A stretch of DNA of 64,000 nt from JACCTU01 sp963788055 (GTDB taxonomy: Bacteria > Actinomycetota > Thermoleophilia > Gaiellales > Gaiellaceae). The DNA lies in contig CAWBFA010000004.1 in assembly GCA_963788055.1 (NCBI GenBank), forward strand, positions 1 to 64,000, read 5' to 3'. Below are positions 1 through 8,487 of this stretch, piece after piece. The notes beneath the pieces are model-generated. The model had not been told where the DNA came from and did no database searches. It was given only the letters and a program-made list of their open reading frames with translations. Within the stretch, counting starts at the first letter, position 1, and every line of letters starts with the position of its first letter. The position numbers and the translations under genes are program-made.

Positions 1-53
1 GCCTCGCACCACCCAGCACACCCCGACGACGAGGCCCGTTCCGCCAAGCCCTC

Positions 54-1355
54 CTAGCGAAGGCCGAGCCGCGACCCGGTGAGTCGCGGCAGCGCCGCCC
101 CGAGCCGCGCGAGCGGGGAGGGGCGGCGGCCTTCCTCCTCGGCCTCCTCGATGCGGAGAACGGCCGAGCTCACGAGCCGGCCGCCGAGGTTCTTGAAGGG
201 CGGCAGCGGGCGCACGCGGCGGCCGACGAGCGGTAAGCGCGACCACCCGTCGTCCGCACGGAGCACCAGCGACGCGAGCGACTGTGCGGCGAGCCAGGTC
301 GGTCCGACGCCGTTGCCGGTGAAGCCGGCCGCGTAATGGATGCGTCCGCGCGAGCCGACGATCGGCAGCCGGTCGGCGGAGACGTCGATCGGGCCGCCCC
401 AGTGGTGCGTGATCCGGGCGTCCGCGAGCGAGGGGAGGAGGAGGCGCAGGCCGCGCTCGGCGTGGCGGCGCGTGCCGCCGGCGCTCCCCATGAGCACGCG
501 GCCGTCGTTCGTCGCGCGGAAGTAGTGCAGGAACATCCGGCCGTCCGCGATCGCCTCGCCGCCCGTCCACCCGAGCTTCTCGATCAGGTCGGGTACGGGC
601 TCCGTGAGGACGACGTACGAGCGGAATTCCGCCAGGCGCCGCGCGGTCGAACGCCACCGGGCCAGCGCCGAGTTCGTGGCGAGCACGACCTCGCCGGCCC
701 GGATCGTGCCGTCCGGCGTCTCGACCACGCCTTCGCTCACGCGTGTCGCGGGTGTGTGCTCGTAGAGCTGGACGCCGACGGTGAGCATTCGGCGTCGCAA
801 CGCGCGCGCAAGGCGCGCAGGCTGCACCGTCGCGCACTCGCGGAAGAAGAGGCCGCTGCGAAAGCGCGGCGAGTGGCACCGCGTGGCGACATCTTCCGCG
901 GTGAGAGCGACCGCCTCTTCGGGGACGCCGAGCTCCCGGGCGACGTCGACGGCGTTCGCGAGCGCTTGCTCCTGCCTCTCGGTCGTCGCGACCTCGAGCA
1001 TGCCTGCCTCGCGCAGCCAAACGTCTTCGCCGAGTGCGCGTACCGCGGGGAGGATCCCGTCACCCGCGCGCGCGAGCTCCACCGCGCGTTCGTCCCCCAG
1101 CACCTCGCGGAGCCACCCGAGCATGCTCCAGTAGCCGTGGAGGAAGCCGCCGTTCCGCCCGCTCGGCCCGTGCCCGCAACGCTTCGCCTCGATCAGCACG
1201 ACGCCAAGCTCCGGCGCACGCTCCTTCAGGGCGAGTGCGGTCCAAAGTCCGCAGTAGCCGCCGCCGACGATCGCGACATCCGTGTCGGCATCGCGCCCGA
1301 GCGGCGGGGCCGCCTCGTCAGGCGGAGCCTCCTCGAGCCACCACGGGGTCGACAC
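54..1355 (-). CDS. FAD-dependent amine oxidoreductase (DAO family)
   Basis: 433 aa, GTG start. The N-terminus carries a Rossmann dinucleotide motif (VAIVGGGYCG, about residues 27-36), followed by the SGRNGGF motif typical of the DadA/gamma-glutamylputrescine oxidase/glycine oxidase group. A C-terminal flavin-contact segment (AAGFTGNGVGPTWLA) is also visible. The family oxidises secondary or primary amines of amino acids or polyamines with FAD in the cytosol; the substrate here cannot be told. The last ~50 residues are an Arg/Leu-rich tail beyond the usual domain end. It stands alone, codirectional with dinB and separated from it by 67 bp. Confidence 0.85.
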   Translation of the reverse strand: MSTPWWLEEAPPDEAAPPLGRDADTDVAIVGGGYCGLWTALALKERAPELGVVLIEAKRCGHGPSGRNGGFLHGYWSMLGWLREVLGDERAVELARAGDGILPAVRALGEDVWLREAGMLEVATTERQEQALANAVDVARELGVPEEAVALTAEDVATRCHSPRFRSGLFFRECATVQPARLARALRRRMLTVGVQLYEHTPATRVSEGVVETPDGTIRAGEVVLATNSALARWRSTARRLAEFRSYVVLTEPVPDLIEKLGWTGGEAIADGRMFLHYFRATNDGRVLMGSAGGTRRHAERGLRLLLPSLADARITHHWGGPIDVSADRLPIVGSRGRIHYAAGFTGNGVGPTWLAAQSLASLVLRADDGWSRLPLVGRRVRPLPPFKNLGGRLVSSAVLRIEEAEEEGRRPSPLARLGAALPRLTGSRLGLR

Positions 1356-1422
1356 TCCGGCGACGCTAGCTCACCGATGCCGTCGGAAGCCGCGGGCCTT
1401 AGCGGCGCGCGGCCGGCCCGGC

Positions 1423-2478
1423 TCAGACGAGCGCGAGCTGCGCCTCGGTGCCGAGCCCGGACACCCCGACGCCGACGAGCCTGAGCGCGCCGGGCCGCTG
1501 GTCGAGCGCGCGATCGAGCAGCTCGCAGGCGAGCGAGTGGATCCGGTCGGCCTCGTCGGTGCCGCTCCCGAGGGTCATCGAGCGTGTGCGCGTCGTGAAG
1601 TCCCCGTAGCGGAGCTTCGTCGTCACCGTGCGCGCGAGCAGCCCGCGGTCGCTCAGTCGACGGGAGATGCTGTCCGACATCCGCCGAAGCTCCTCGTGGA
1701 GGCGCGCCCGTTCCGCGACGTCGCGGTCGAAGGTCTCCTCGTGGCTGATCGAGACGGGCGGCTCGGACACAGGCTGGACACGGCGCCGGTCGATCCCGCG
1801 CGCGCGGTCCCGAAGCTCGAGCCCGACCTTGCCGGGGAGCAGCGTCCCGAGTCTGTCGTCGGCGAGTGTTGCGAGGGCTCCGATCGTCTCGATCCCGTCG
1901 GGCCGCAGCCGCTGCTCGGCGCGGGGGCCGACACCCGGGAGCTTGCGGATGTCGAGCGGCGCGAGGAACTGGGCCTCCCGCCCGGCCGGGACGACGGTGA
2001 TCCCGCCCGGCTTGCGCCGGTCGCTCGCGATCTTTGCGACGACTTTGCAGCTCGAGATCCCGAGCGAGCACGTCAAGTTCGTCGTGCCGCGCACGGCCGT
2101 CTGGATCGCCTCTGCGAGTCGGCGTGCGGCGAGCAAGTCGGGCGCCTCGTCGGTCAGGTCGAGGTAGCCCTCGTCGATCCCGGTCTGCTCGACCACCGGC
2201 GCGACCTCGCGGATCGCCGACCAGACGCTTCGCGAAAGCTCGCGGTAGCGGTCGTGGCGGGGCCGGACGAACACTGCGCTCGGGCAGCGTCGGAGCGCCT
2301 CCGCGCAGCTCATCGCAGAGTGGATGCCGAATCGGCGAGCGACGTAGTTCGAGGTCGCGACGACGCCGCGGCCGCGGGGGTCACCGCCGACGATCAGCGG
2401 CTTCTCGCGCAGGCTCGGGTCGTCGAGCTCCTCGACAGCTGCGAAGAAGGCGTCCAGGTCGACATGCGCGACGATCAC
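1423..2478 (-). CDS. dinB: DNA polymerase IV (Y-family translesion polymerase)
   Basis: 351 aa, GTG start, full family length. The palm metal ligands are visible in HVDLDAFFAAVE (residues 5-16) and in IDEGYLDL (about residues 100-107), where the usual SIDEAYLD has become GIDEGYLDL. A helix-hairpin-helix (LPGVGPRAEQRL) and a C-terminal little-finger domain follow. DinB performs error-prone bypass synthesis at stalled forks. The C-terminus lacks an obvious beta-clamp QLxLF peptide, although a weak QLALV ends the protein. No LexA-type GAAC-N4-GTTC box was found upstream, so SOS control is not shown by sequence. Confidence 0.95.
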   Translation of the reverse strand: MIVAHVDLDAFFAAVEELDDPSLREKPLIVGGDPRGRGVVATSNYVARRFGIHSAMSCAEALRRCPSAVFVRPRHDRYRELSRSVWSAIREVAPVVEQTGIDEGYLDLTDEAPDLLAARRLAEAIQTAVRGTTNLTCSLGISSCKVVAKIASDRRKPGGITVVPAGREAQFLAPLDIRKLPGVGPRAEQRLRPDGIETIGALATLADDRLGTLLPGKVGLELRDRARGIDRRRVQPVSEPPVSISHEETFDRDVAERARLHEELRRMSDSISRRLSDRGLLARTVTTKLRYGDFTTRTRSMTLGSGTDEADRIHSLACELLDRALDQRPGALRLVGVGVSGLGTEAQLALV

Positions 2479-2510
2479 GGTGGACGAGAAGTCTCACATT
2501 CGGCACAGAC

Positions 2511-2528
2511 GTGACACTCACTCGTCAC
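2511..2528. promoter_or_regulatory. inverted repeat GTGAC-N8-GTCAC between dinB and a small divergent gene
   Basis: A perfect 5-bp inverted repeat with an 8-nt spacer lies in the 73-bp divergent intergenic space, 33 bp upstream of the dinB start and 23 bp upstream of the ATG at 2552. This placement fits an operator read by a dimeric regulator for one or both genes. The half-sites are short, so chance occurrence is possible. Confidence 0.3.
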
Positions 2529-2551
2529 ACGTTCCTCGCTAGGTTCGTCGC

Positions 2552-2836
2552 ATGCCCGCTAAAGCCCCAGCAAAGGCCGCCACGCCGTGGGGCGACGCAG
2601 CTCTCGTCGACCAGCTCGAGATCCCCCAGCGTGCGGGCGATCGCCGGTTCGCATCCGTCGTGCAGCTTCTCGAGAACGGAAAAGGGGAGCGTCTCGTCCG
2701 CTTCGCGTACACGACCGACGGCACCGCCCGCCGCGGCCCCGTGACGCTGCGTGCGCGCGACCTGGCCCGCCTCCACGATGCGCTTCGCCGCCATCCTGAG
2801 CTCGCCGAGACGCTCGGGCTCGGAGGTGGTGCCTAG
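2552..2836 (+). CDS. conserved-looking hypothetical protein
   Basis: 94 aa, ATG start. The first 14 residues are Ala/Lys/Pro-rich; the rest reads as a compact alpha/beta domain (VVQLLENGKGERLVRFAY) ending in a helical segment and a Gly tail. No family recognised. It converges on purQ: the two TAG stops share the palindrome CTAG at 2833-2836. Codon usage matches its neighbours, and the divergent position beside dinB with a clean ATG supports a real gene. Confidence 0.7.
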   Translation: MPAKAPAKAATPWGDAALVDQLEIPQRAGDRRFASVVQLLENGKGERLVRFAYTTDGTARRGPVTLRARDLARLHDALRRHPELAETLGLGGGA

Positions 2837-3528
2837 ACGAGCGCCTGCTCTCGTTCGCGCGCAGCGTCGACGAGCGACGCGATCACGAACGTCCCGTCGG
2901 CCGGGCCGAGCAGCGGATCGACCGCGTGTTCGGGGTGCGGCATCAGTCCGAGCACGTTGCCCTCGCGGCTGCAGACGCCCGCGACGTCGTGCAGCGACCC
3001 GTTCGGGTTGTCCTCGTAGCGCAGCACGATCTGGTCGAGCGCGAGCAGCTCCGCGTAGAGCTCGTCATCCGCGTACCAGGAGCCCTCGCCGTGCTTCACG
3101 GGGATCGTGAGGATCTGCCCGACCGCGCACCGGGTGGTGAGCTTCGTGTCGGCACGCTCGACGCGCACGCGCGTATCCCGACAAATGAACTCGAGCGATC
3201 GGTTCGGGCGGAGCACGCCCGGCAGCAGGCCGGCCTCGCAGAGGATCTGAAATCCGTTGCAGATCCCGAGCACGGGTCCCCCGTCGGCGGCGAACCGGCC
3301 GACCGCTTCCATCGCCGGCGCGAATCGGGCGATCGCACCGCAGCGGAGGTAGTCGCCGTACGAAAACCCGCCCGGGAGGACGACGCCTGCCACCTCGGGG
3401 AGCTCCCGCTCGCCGTGCCAGACGAGCACGGGGTCGGCCCCGAGCGCGTGCAGGGCCCATGCTGCGTCCCGGTCGTCGTTCGACCCCGGAAAGACGACGA
3501 CCGCGATGCGCGGGCGGGGCTCGCTCAC
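2833..3528 (-). CDS. purQ: phosphoribosylformylglycinamidine synthase subunit PurQ (glutaminase)
   Basis: 231 aa from the GTG at 3528, chosen because it gives the family N-terminus (RIAVVVFPGSNDDRD) and a 4-bp GTGA overlap with purS; the open frame extends upstream but only into purS/purC antisense sequence. This class I glutamine amidotransferase supplies ammonia to PurL, converting FGAR to FGAM. The nucleophile Cys is in GPVLGICNGFQIL and the His-Glu pair in MPHPEHAVDP. It is the last gene of the purine run; purL is not in the window. Confidence 0.97.
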   Translation of the reverse strand: MSEPRPRIAVVVFPGSNDDRDAAWALHALGADPVLVWHGERELPEVAGVVLPGGFSYGDYLRCGAIARFAPAMEAVGRFAADGGPVLGICNGFQILCEAGLLPGVLRPNRSLEFICRDTRVRVERADTKLTTRCAVGQILTIPVKHGEGSWYADDELYAELLALDQIVLRYEDNPNGSLHDVAGVCSREGNVLGLMPHPEHAVDPLLGPADGTFVIASLVDAAREREQALV

Positions 3529-3767
3529 TCGGCCTCCAGCTCGATCTCGAAGCTCTCGATCAGAGGGTTCGCGAGGAGTTGCTCGCACATGCGCTCGACC
3601 TCCGCCCGCGCGGACGTCGCGTCCGTCGCCTCGAGCTCGAGGTCGACGAGCCTGCCCACGCGCGCTTCGCCGACGGCGAATCCGAGCTGCCGCAACGAGC
3701 CTTCGACGGCCTGGCCCTGTGGGTCGAGGATCCCCGCCTTCGGTCGAACGAGGACGGTCGCCTTCAA
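3525..3767 (-). CDS. purS: phosphoribosylformylglycinamidine synthase subunit PurS
   Basis: 80 aa, the normal size. It starts with a TTG that overlaps the purC stop as TTGA and ends in a GTGA overlap with purQ, so translation is probably coupled in both directions. PurS bridges PurL and PurQ in the three-subunit FGAM synthase of Gram-positive bacteria. The motif VRPKAGILDPQGQAVE near the N-terminus is diagnostic. Confidence 0.96.
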   Translation of the reverse strand: MKATVLVRPKAGILDPQGQAVEGSLRQLGFAVGEARVGRLVDLELEATDATSARAEVERMCEQLLANPLIESFEIELEAE

Positions 3768-4627
3768 CGCAGCACCACATCCGGGTCGGCGAGGTAGTCC
3801 GCGAACGCGATCCCCGTGATCCGCTCGAACGCCTCGACGTAGCGCGCGCGTGTGCCCTCGACCACGTCGTCGGGGAGCGCCGGCCCGGGCGAGGTCTTGT
3901 CCCAGCCGAGCGTTTCGCAGTAGTCGCGGACGAACTGCTTGTCGAAGGAGGGCTGCGCTCCGCCCGGCGCGTACTCGTCGGCCGGCCAGAACCGCGACGA
4001 GTCGGGCGTGAGCGCCTCGTCGCCGAGCACGAGCCGCCCCTCGTCGTCGAGTCCGAACTCGAACTTGGTGTCCGCGATCACGATCCCACGCTCGCGCGCG
4101 TATTTGGCGGCGTACTCGTAGAGCGCCAGGGCGACGCGCTCCACCTCGCGGAAGCGCTCCGGCCCAACGAGGTCGGAGGCCTGCTCGGCGTCGATGTTCT
4201 CGTCGTGGCCCGACTCGGCCTTCGTCGCGGGCGTGAAGATCGGCTCGGGCAGCTGGTCGGACTCACGCATCCCCGAGGGCAGCGAGTGGCCCGAGGTCGA
4301 GCCTGTCGCGAGGTAGTCCTTCCAGCCGGAGCCGGCGAGGTAGCCGCGGACGACGCACTCGATCGGCAGCATCTCGAGCCTGCGGCACTCGGTCGAGCGG
4401 CCGTCCTCCCGGAGCGCGATCAGGTGATTCGGCACGAGATGCTTCGTCCGAGCGAACCAGAACCCGGCAAGCCCGGTGAGCACGCGCCCCTTGTCGGGGA
4501 TCTCGGTCGGGAGCACGACGTCGAAGGTCGAGATCCGGTCGCTGGCGACGAGCAGCAGACGCGCGTCGTCCAGCGCGTAGAGCTCGCGGACCTTCCCGCT
4601 TCCGACGTGGGCAACGGCCTCAGGCAT
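3764..4627 (-). CDS. purC: SAICAR synthase
   Basis: 287 aa from the ATG at 4627, which overlaps the end of purB by 8 bp; the longer open frame upstream is purB antisense. PurC ligates aspartate to CAIR using ATP. Visible are the N-terminal SGKVRELYALDD nucleotide-binding segment, SDRISTFDVVLP, and the signature IADTKFEFGLD followed by LTPDSSRFWP. It ends in a TTGA overlap with purS. Confidence 0.97.
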   Translation of the reverse strand: MPEAVAHVGSGKVRELYALDDARLLLVASDRISTFDVVLPTEIPDKGRVLTGLAGFWFARTKHLVPNHLIALREDGRSTECRRLEMLPIECVVRGYLAGSGWKDYLATGSTSGHSLPSGMRESDQLPEPIFTPATKAESGHDENIDAEQASDLVGPERFREVERVALALYEYAAKYARERGIVIADTKFEFGLDDEGRLVLGDEALTPDSSRFWPADEYAPGGAQPSFDKQFVRDYCETLGWDKTSPGPALPDDVVEGTRARYVEAFERITGIAFADYLADPDVVLR

Positions 4628-5942
4628 AGGTGGGCTCCTCCTCCTTCGTCCGCACGAGCGCATGGAGGCGCTCGAACACGGTGTCGACGTGACGGGTGTA
4701 CGGGTCGAGCGAGAAGACTTCGTCGAGAGCGAGCCGCCGCGCGAGCTCCGGGTCGCGCCGAACGAGTTCGCGGAAGTCCTGCTCCTCCTCCCAGGCGCGC
4801 ATCGCGTTCCGCTGCACGAGCCGGTACGCGTCGTCGCGCGAGAGGCCGCTCTCCACAAGCGCGAGCAGCACTCGCTGGCTGAAGAAGAGGAAGTGGCTCG
4901 CCTCGAGGTTCCGGCGCATGCGCTCCGGGAAGACGACGAGCCCCTCGACGAGCCAGGCGAACCGTTCGAGCATGTAGTCGAGCGCGAGGAACGCGTCGGG
5001 AACGACGACGCGCTCGGCCGAGGAATGCGTGATGTCGCGCTCGTGCCAGAGCGCGACGTTCTCGAGTCCGACGAGAGCCGCAGACCGGACGACCCGGGCG
5101 AGACCGCAGATGCGCTCGGAGACGACCGGGTTGCGCTTGTGCGGCATCGCCGACGAGCCCTTCTGCCCACGGCCGAACGGCTCCTCGACCTCGCGCACCT
5201 CTGTGCGCGCGAGGTGGCGCACCTCGAGCGCGAACTTCTCGAGCGACGCGGCCACGAGCGCGAGCGCGCTCAACAGCTCCGCATGCCGGTCTCGCTGGAG
5301 GATCTGCGTCGACGAGGGAGCAGGCTCGAGACCGAGCCGCTCGCACGCGATCCGTTCGACGTCCGGGTCGGTGGCCGAGTACGTGCCCACCGCACCGGAC
5401 AGCTTTCCCACGCGCAGCCCTTCGATTGCGCGCTCGACCCGCACCCGGTCGCGTTCGAGCTCGAACGCCCAGCCGGCCAGCTTCAGCCCGAGCGTGGTGG
5501 GCTCTGCGTGCACGCCGTGTGTCCGGCCGATCGTCAGCGTTGAGCGCTGCTCCTCGGCTCGGGCGACGACGGCGGCGAACGCGCGCTCGACGCCCTCGAG
5601 GATCAGCCGGCCGGCCTCCTGGATCTGCAGCGAGAGCGCCGTGTCGAGCACGTCCGAGGACGTGAGCCCGTAGTGGAACCAGCGCCCATGCTCGCCGAGC
5701 CCTTCGGCGACGGCGTCGACGAAGGCCGCGACGTCGTGGTGTGTCTGCTCCTCGATTTCCCGAACGCGCTCGGGAGTGGGAGCTACGGCGGCGCGACGGA
5801 TCGATTCCGCAGCCTCGACGGGCACGCGCCCGACCTCGGCCCACGCGTCGAGCGCGGCGAGCTCGACCTCGAGCCACCGCTCCAGCTTGCGCTGCTCCGA
5901 CCAGACTCCGGCCATCGCCGGACGGGAGTAGCGGGCGATCAC
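4620..5942 (-). CDS. purB: adenylosuccinate lyase
   Basis: 440 aa, GTG start (IARYSRPAM is the family N-terminus). It catalyses fumarate release from both SAICAR and adenylosuccinate. The fumarase/aspartase superfamily signature GSSAMPHKRNP is present near residue 260, and the TSSDVLDTAL segment carries conserved substrate contacts. It lies 9 bp downstream of the GNAT gene in the purine run. Confidence 0.97.
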   Translation of the reverse strand: MIARYSRPAMAGVWSEQRKLERWLEVELAALDAWAEVGRVPVEAAESIRRAAVAPTPERVREIEEQTHHDVAAFVDAVAEGLGEHGRWFHYGLTSSDVLDTALSLQIQEAGRLILEGVERAFAAVVARAEEQRSTLTIGRTHGVHAEPTTLGLKLAGWAFELERDRVRVERAIEGLRVGKLSGAVGTYSATDPDVERIACERLGLEPAPSSTQILQRDRHAELLSALALVAASLEKFALEVRHLARTEVREVEEPFGRGQKGSSAMPHKRNPVVSERICGLARVVRSAALVGLENVALWHERDITHSSAERVVVPDAFLALDYMLERFAWLVEGLVVFPERMRRNLEASHFLFFSQRVLLALVESGLSRDDAYRLVQRNAMRAWEEEQDFRELVRRDPELARRLALDEVFSLDPYTRHVDTVFERLHALVRTKEEEPTYA

Positions 5943-5951
5943 TCAGCCAGA

Positions 5952-6455
5952 TTAGCGCCGGCCCAGGCCGGACAGCCGATACCGCGTTTCGGGTACGGAG
6001 GCCCCTGGAATCGAGTCGTCGACCCGCTCGCCGTCGACCTCCCAGCCGTAACGCTCGTAGAAGCGGCGGGCGCGCGGGTTCTCCGTCGCGACCCAGAGAG
6101 TCGCTTCGTCCCAGCGATCGGACAACGCGCCCACACCGGCGTCCATGAGCGCCAGACCCGCGCCACGACCCTGGCCGGCCGGTACCACGTAGATCGCATA
6201 GAGCTCACCGATCGCGCGATCTGTCCAGCAAGGCCCGACGCTCACGAAACCGACGACCTTGCCGTCGAGCTCCGCGACGAAGGAGCGCGTCTCGGGATGC
6301 GGGATCCACTCCTGCCAGTTCCGCTCCCGGTCGTCGACGCTCAGTCCGTCGAGCACCTCCTGTGGCATCACACCCGGGTACGTCGCGCGCCAGGTCTCGA
6401 CGTGGATCTCGGCGATCCGCCGCGCATCCGCCGGCCGCGCGGGCCGGACGTTCAC
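5952..6455 (-). CDS. GNAT-family N-acetyltransferase
   Basis: 167 aa, GTG start overlapping the purE stop as GTGA. The acetyl-CoA binding loop VVPAGQGRGAGLALMDA (about residues 91-107) and the C-terminal motif ARRFYERYGWEVDGE are typical GNAT. Members acetylate amines of small molecules, proteins or tRNA; the substrate is unknown. Its position inside a purine operon, translationally coupled to purE, suggests co-expression but does not reveal a role in purine synthesis. Confidence 0.88.
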   Translation of the reverse strand: MNVRPARPADARRIAEIHVETWRATYPGVMPQEVLDGLSVDDRERNWQEWIPHPETRSFVAELDGKVVGFVSVGPCWTDRAIGELYAIYVVPAGQGRGAGLALMDAGVGALSDRWDEATLWVATENPRARRFYERYGWEVDGERVDDSIPGASVPETRYRLSGLGRR

Positions 6456-6847
6456 GCGCCGAGGATCCGCGCAGCCAGCGCAGCGGCGTTCTTCGCATTG
6501 TCGACGCCGACCGCGGCGACGGGAACGCCAGGCGGCATCTGCGCGATCGCGAGCAGTGCGTCGAGACCATCCAGGACGCTGAGGCTCGACCGCAGCGGCA
6601 CACCGATCACCGGCAGGTCGGTGTGGGACGCGACAACGCCGGGGAGTGCCGCTGCGAGCCCAGCGCCGCAGATCAGCACGCGGATCCCGCGCTCCCGCGC
6701 TGTGCGCGCGTACTCCGCGACCGAGTCTGGCGTGCGATGCGCCGACCTGACGTCGAACTCATACGCGATCCCACGCTTGTCGAGCTCGTCGAACGCGCCT
6801 TGCATTCGCTCCCGGTCGGACTCGGAGCCGACAAGGATCCCGATCAT
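6452..6847 (-). CDS. purE: 5-(carboxyamino)imidazole ribonucleotide mutase / AIR carboxylase PurE
   Basis: 131 aa from the ATG at 6847, somewhat shorter than the usual ~160. PurE forms CAIR. The N-terminal GSESDRERM and SAHRTPD motifs are intact. The normally invariant-looking GAGGAAHLPG loop reads GAGLAAALPG (residues 61-70), losing a Gly and the His. The C-terminal half (PVIGVPL...GLDALLAIAQMPPGVPVA) fits class I. No purK accompanies it here. It lies 7 bp after purD. Confidence 0.93.
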   Translation of the reverse strand: MIGILVGSESDRERMQGAFDELDKRGIAYEFDVRSAHRTPDSVAEYARTARERGIRVLICGAGLAAALPGVVASHTDLPVIGVPLRSSLSVLDGLDALLAIAQMPPGVPVAAVGVDNAKNAAALAARILGA

Positions 6848-6854
6848 CGGCCCG

Positions 6855-8078
6855 TCAGCCAACCGGTGCCCCGTTCGCGGCTTCGAGCGCGACGTCGGTG
6901 CGGAACCGCATCCCGTCGAACGCGATCCGCTCCGCTGCCGCGTACGCACGGCCGCGCGCCTCGCCGAGGGTCGAGCCCGTCGCGGACACGTTGAGGATCC
7001 TGCCACCGTTCGTCACGAGCTGGTCGCCGCGGAGCGCTGTTCCCGCGTGGAAGACGACGGCGCCGTCGGCTTCCGCCTCCTCGATGCCGGCGATCGGGGA
7101 GCCGGTGTCACTCTCGGCCGGGTAATTGCGCGCGGCGAGCACGACGGTGACGGCGGCGTCGTCCGACGCTCCGACCGTCGCGTTGCCGAGATCGCCTGCC
7201 GCAGCCGCCGCGAGGGCGCCGAGCAGGTCGCCTTCCACGCGCGGCAGGATCGCCTGCGTCTCGGGGTCGCCGAAGCGGCAGTTGAACTCGAGCACGCGCG
7301 GTCCCGCCTCGGTGAGCATCAGGCCGGCGTAGAGCAGCCCGATGAACGGCGCGTCGCGCCGGGCGAGCTCGCGAAGGACGGGTTCGTGCACCTTCTCGAC
7401 GAGCTCGGCCAGCTCGAGCCCCCGCAACGAGACCGGCGAGAAGGCGCCCATGCCGCCGGTATTCGGGCCGGTGTCCCCGTCGAACGCGCGCTTGAAGTCC
7501 CGTGCGGCCGGAAGACCGAGTGCGCGGACGCCGTCGCAGAGCGCGAACACCGACAGCTCATCTCCCTCCAGCAGCTCCTCGACGACGAAGTCGTCGCCCA
7601 GTACGGTCACGGCACGGAGCGCCGTGTCGAGCTCGTCCTGCGTGCGGCAGACGAAGACGCCTTTGCCGGCCGCGAGCCCATCCGCCTTGACCACGCAGGG
7701 TGGGCGCGCGACTGCGAGCCCTTCCGCGGTGGGAACGCCGGCGGCCAGCAGGACGTCCTTCGCGAAGCGCTTCGAGCCTTCGATCCTCGCCGCCGCTGCG
7801 CTCGGCCCGAACACCGCGACGCCGCCGAGGCGGAGCGCGTCGGCGACGCCGGACACGAGCGGTAGCTCGGGACCGATCACGACGAGGTCGATCCCGAGCG
7901 CATGTGCGAGCGCGAGCAGTCCTTCGTCGTCGTCGGCGCGCACCGGGTGGCACGGCCCCAGCGCGGCGATCCCCGGGTTGCCGGGCGCAGCGTGCAGCTC
8001 GGTGAGCGGGGAGCTCTGAGCGAGCTTCCAGGCGAGTGCATGCTCGCGCCCGCCCGACCCCACGACCAGAACCTTCAC
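6855..8078 (-). CDS. purD: phosphoribosylamine-glycine ligase (GARS)
   Basis: 407 aa from the GTG at 8078, giving the family start KVLVVGSGGREHALAWKL. The ATP-grasp ligase joins glycine to phosphoribosylamine. Seen: KADGLAAGKGVFV (ATP loop), NTGGMGAFSP and FNCRFGDPETQ (Mg ligands). It leads the purD-purE-GNAT-purB-purC-purS-purQ run. The 73-bp space to the divergent gene at 8152 must hold its promoter, but no clear -35/-10 pair is visible. Confidence 0.97.
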   Translation of the reverse strand: MKVLVVGSGGREHALAWKLAQSSPLTELHAAPGNPGIAALGPCHPVRADDDEGLLALAHALGIDLVVIGPELPLVSGVADALRLGGVAVFGPSAAAARIEGSKRFAKDVLLAAGVPTAEGLAVARPPCVVKADGLAAGKGVFVCRTQDELDTALRAVTVLGDDFVVEELLEGDELSVFALCDGVRALGLPAARDFKRAFDGDTGPNTGGMGAFSPVSLRGLELAELVEKVHEPVLRELARRDAPFIGLLYAGLMLTEAGPRVLEFNCRFGDPETQAILPRVEGDLLGALAAAAAGDLGNATVGASDDAAVTVVLAARNYPAESDTGSPIAGIEEAEADGAVVFHAGTALRGDQLVTNGGRILNVSATGSTLGEARGRAYAAAERIAFDGMRFRTDVALEAANGAPVG

Positions 8079-8151
8079 GCGCGGGATGCTATTCGCGCAG
8101 GCGGCGGGTTTGAGGCTCAGCACCAGCGTAGGACGGCGTAGGCTCTCTCAC

Positions 8152-8487
8152 GTGACGCTCCTCGAGCGACACGTCGAGCTCTTCAACCAGGGCGTTCGGA
8201 GCGGCGACTTCGGACCGATGCTCGCGCACTTCACCGACGACGCCGAGCTCGTCTTCGAGGGCGTCCCGGCCGGTCCGTTCCACGGCAAGGACGCGATCGC
8301 GGCGGCCTACGCCTCGAATCCGCCGGACGACGAGGTCGACGTGCTCTCGACCGAGCAGGCGGACGACGGCACGATCGTGGCGCGCTACGCGTGGCGCGCG
8401 GACGGTGGCAGCCCGTCCGGCCGGATGATCTTCACGACGCGAGGCGAGCAGATCGCGCGGCTCGTCGTGACCTTCGAGCGCGACTAG
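8152..8487 (+). CDS. SnoaL-like / NTF2-fold protein
   Basis: 111 aa from a GTG at 8152 (the frame extends upstream only into the purD promoter region). The pattern LLERHVELFNQGVRSGDF...LAHFTDDAELVFEG is the typical nuclear-transport-factor-2/SnoaL opening, a cone-shaped fold used by polyketide cyclases, isomerases and many small binding proteins. No catalytic set is evident. It is the only plus-strand gene inside the purine region, divergent from purD and convergent with purA. Confidence 0.75.
   Translation: MTLLERHVELFNQGVRSGDFGPMLAHFTDDAELVFEGVPAGPFHGKDAIAAAYASNPPDDEVDVLSTEQADDGTIVARYAWRADGGSPSGRMIFTTRGEQIARLVVTFERD

Noticed and set aside
336..1484. Long plus-strand open frame of 382 codons opposite the FAD oxidoreductase
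   Set aside because: Arg/Ala-rich antisense shadow typical of GC-rich genes; no domain similarity and the minus-strand protein is clearly real.
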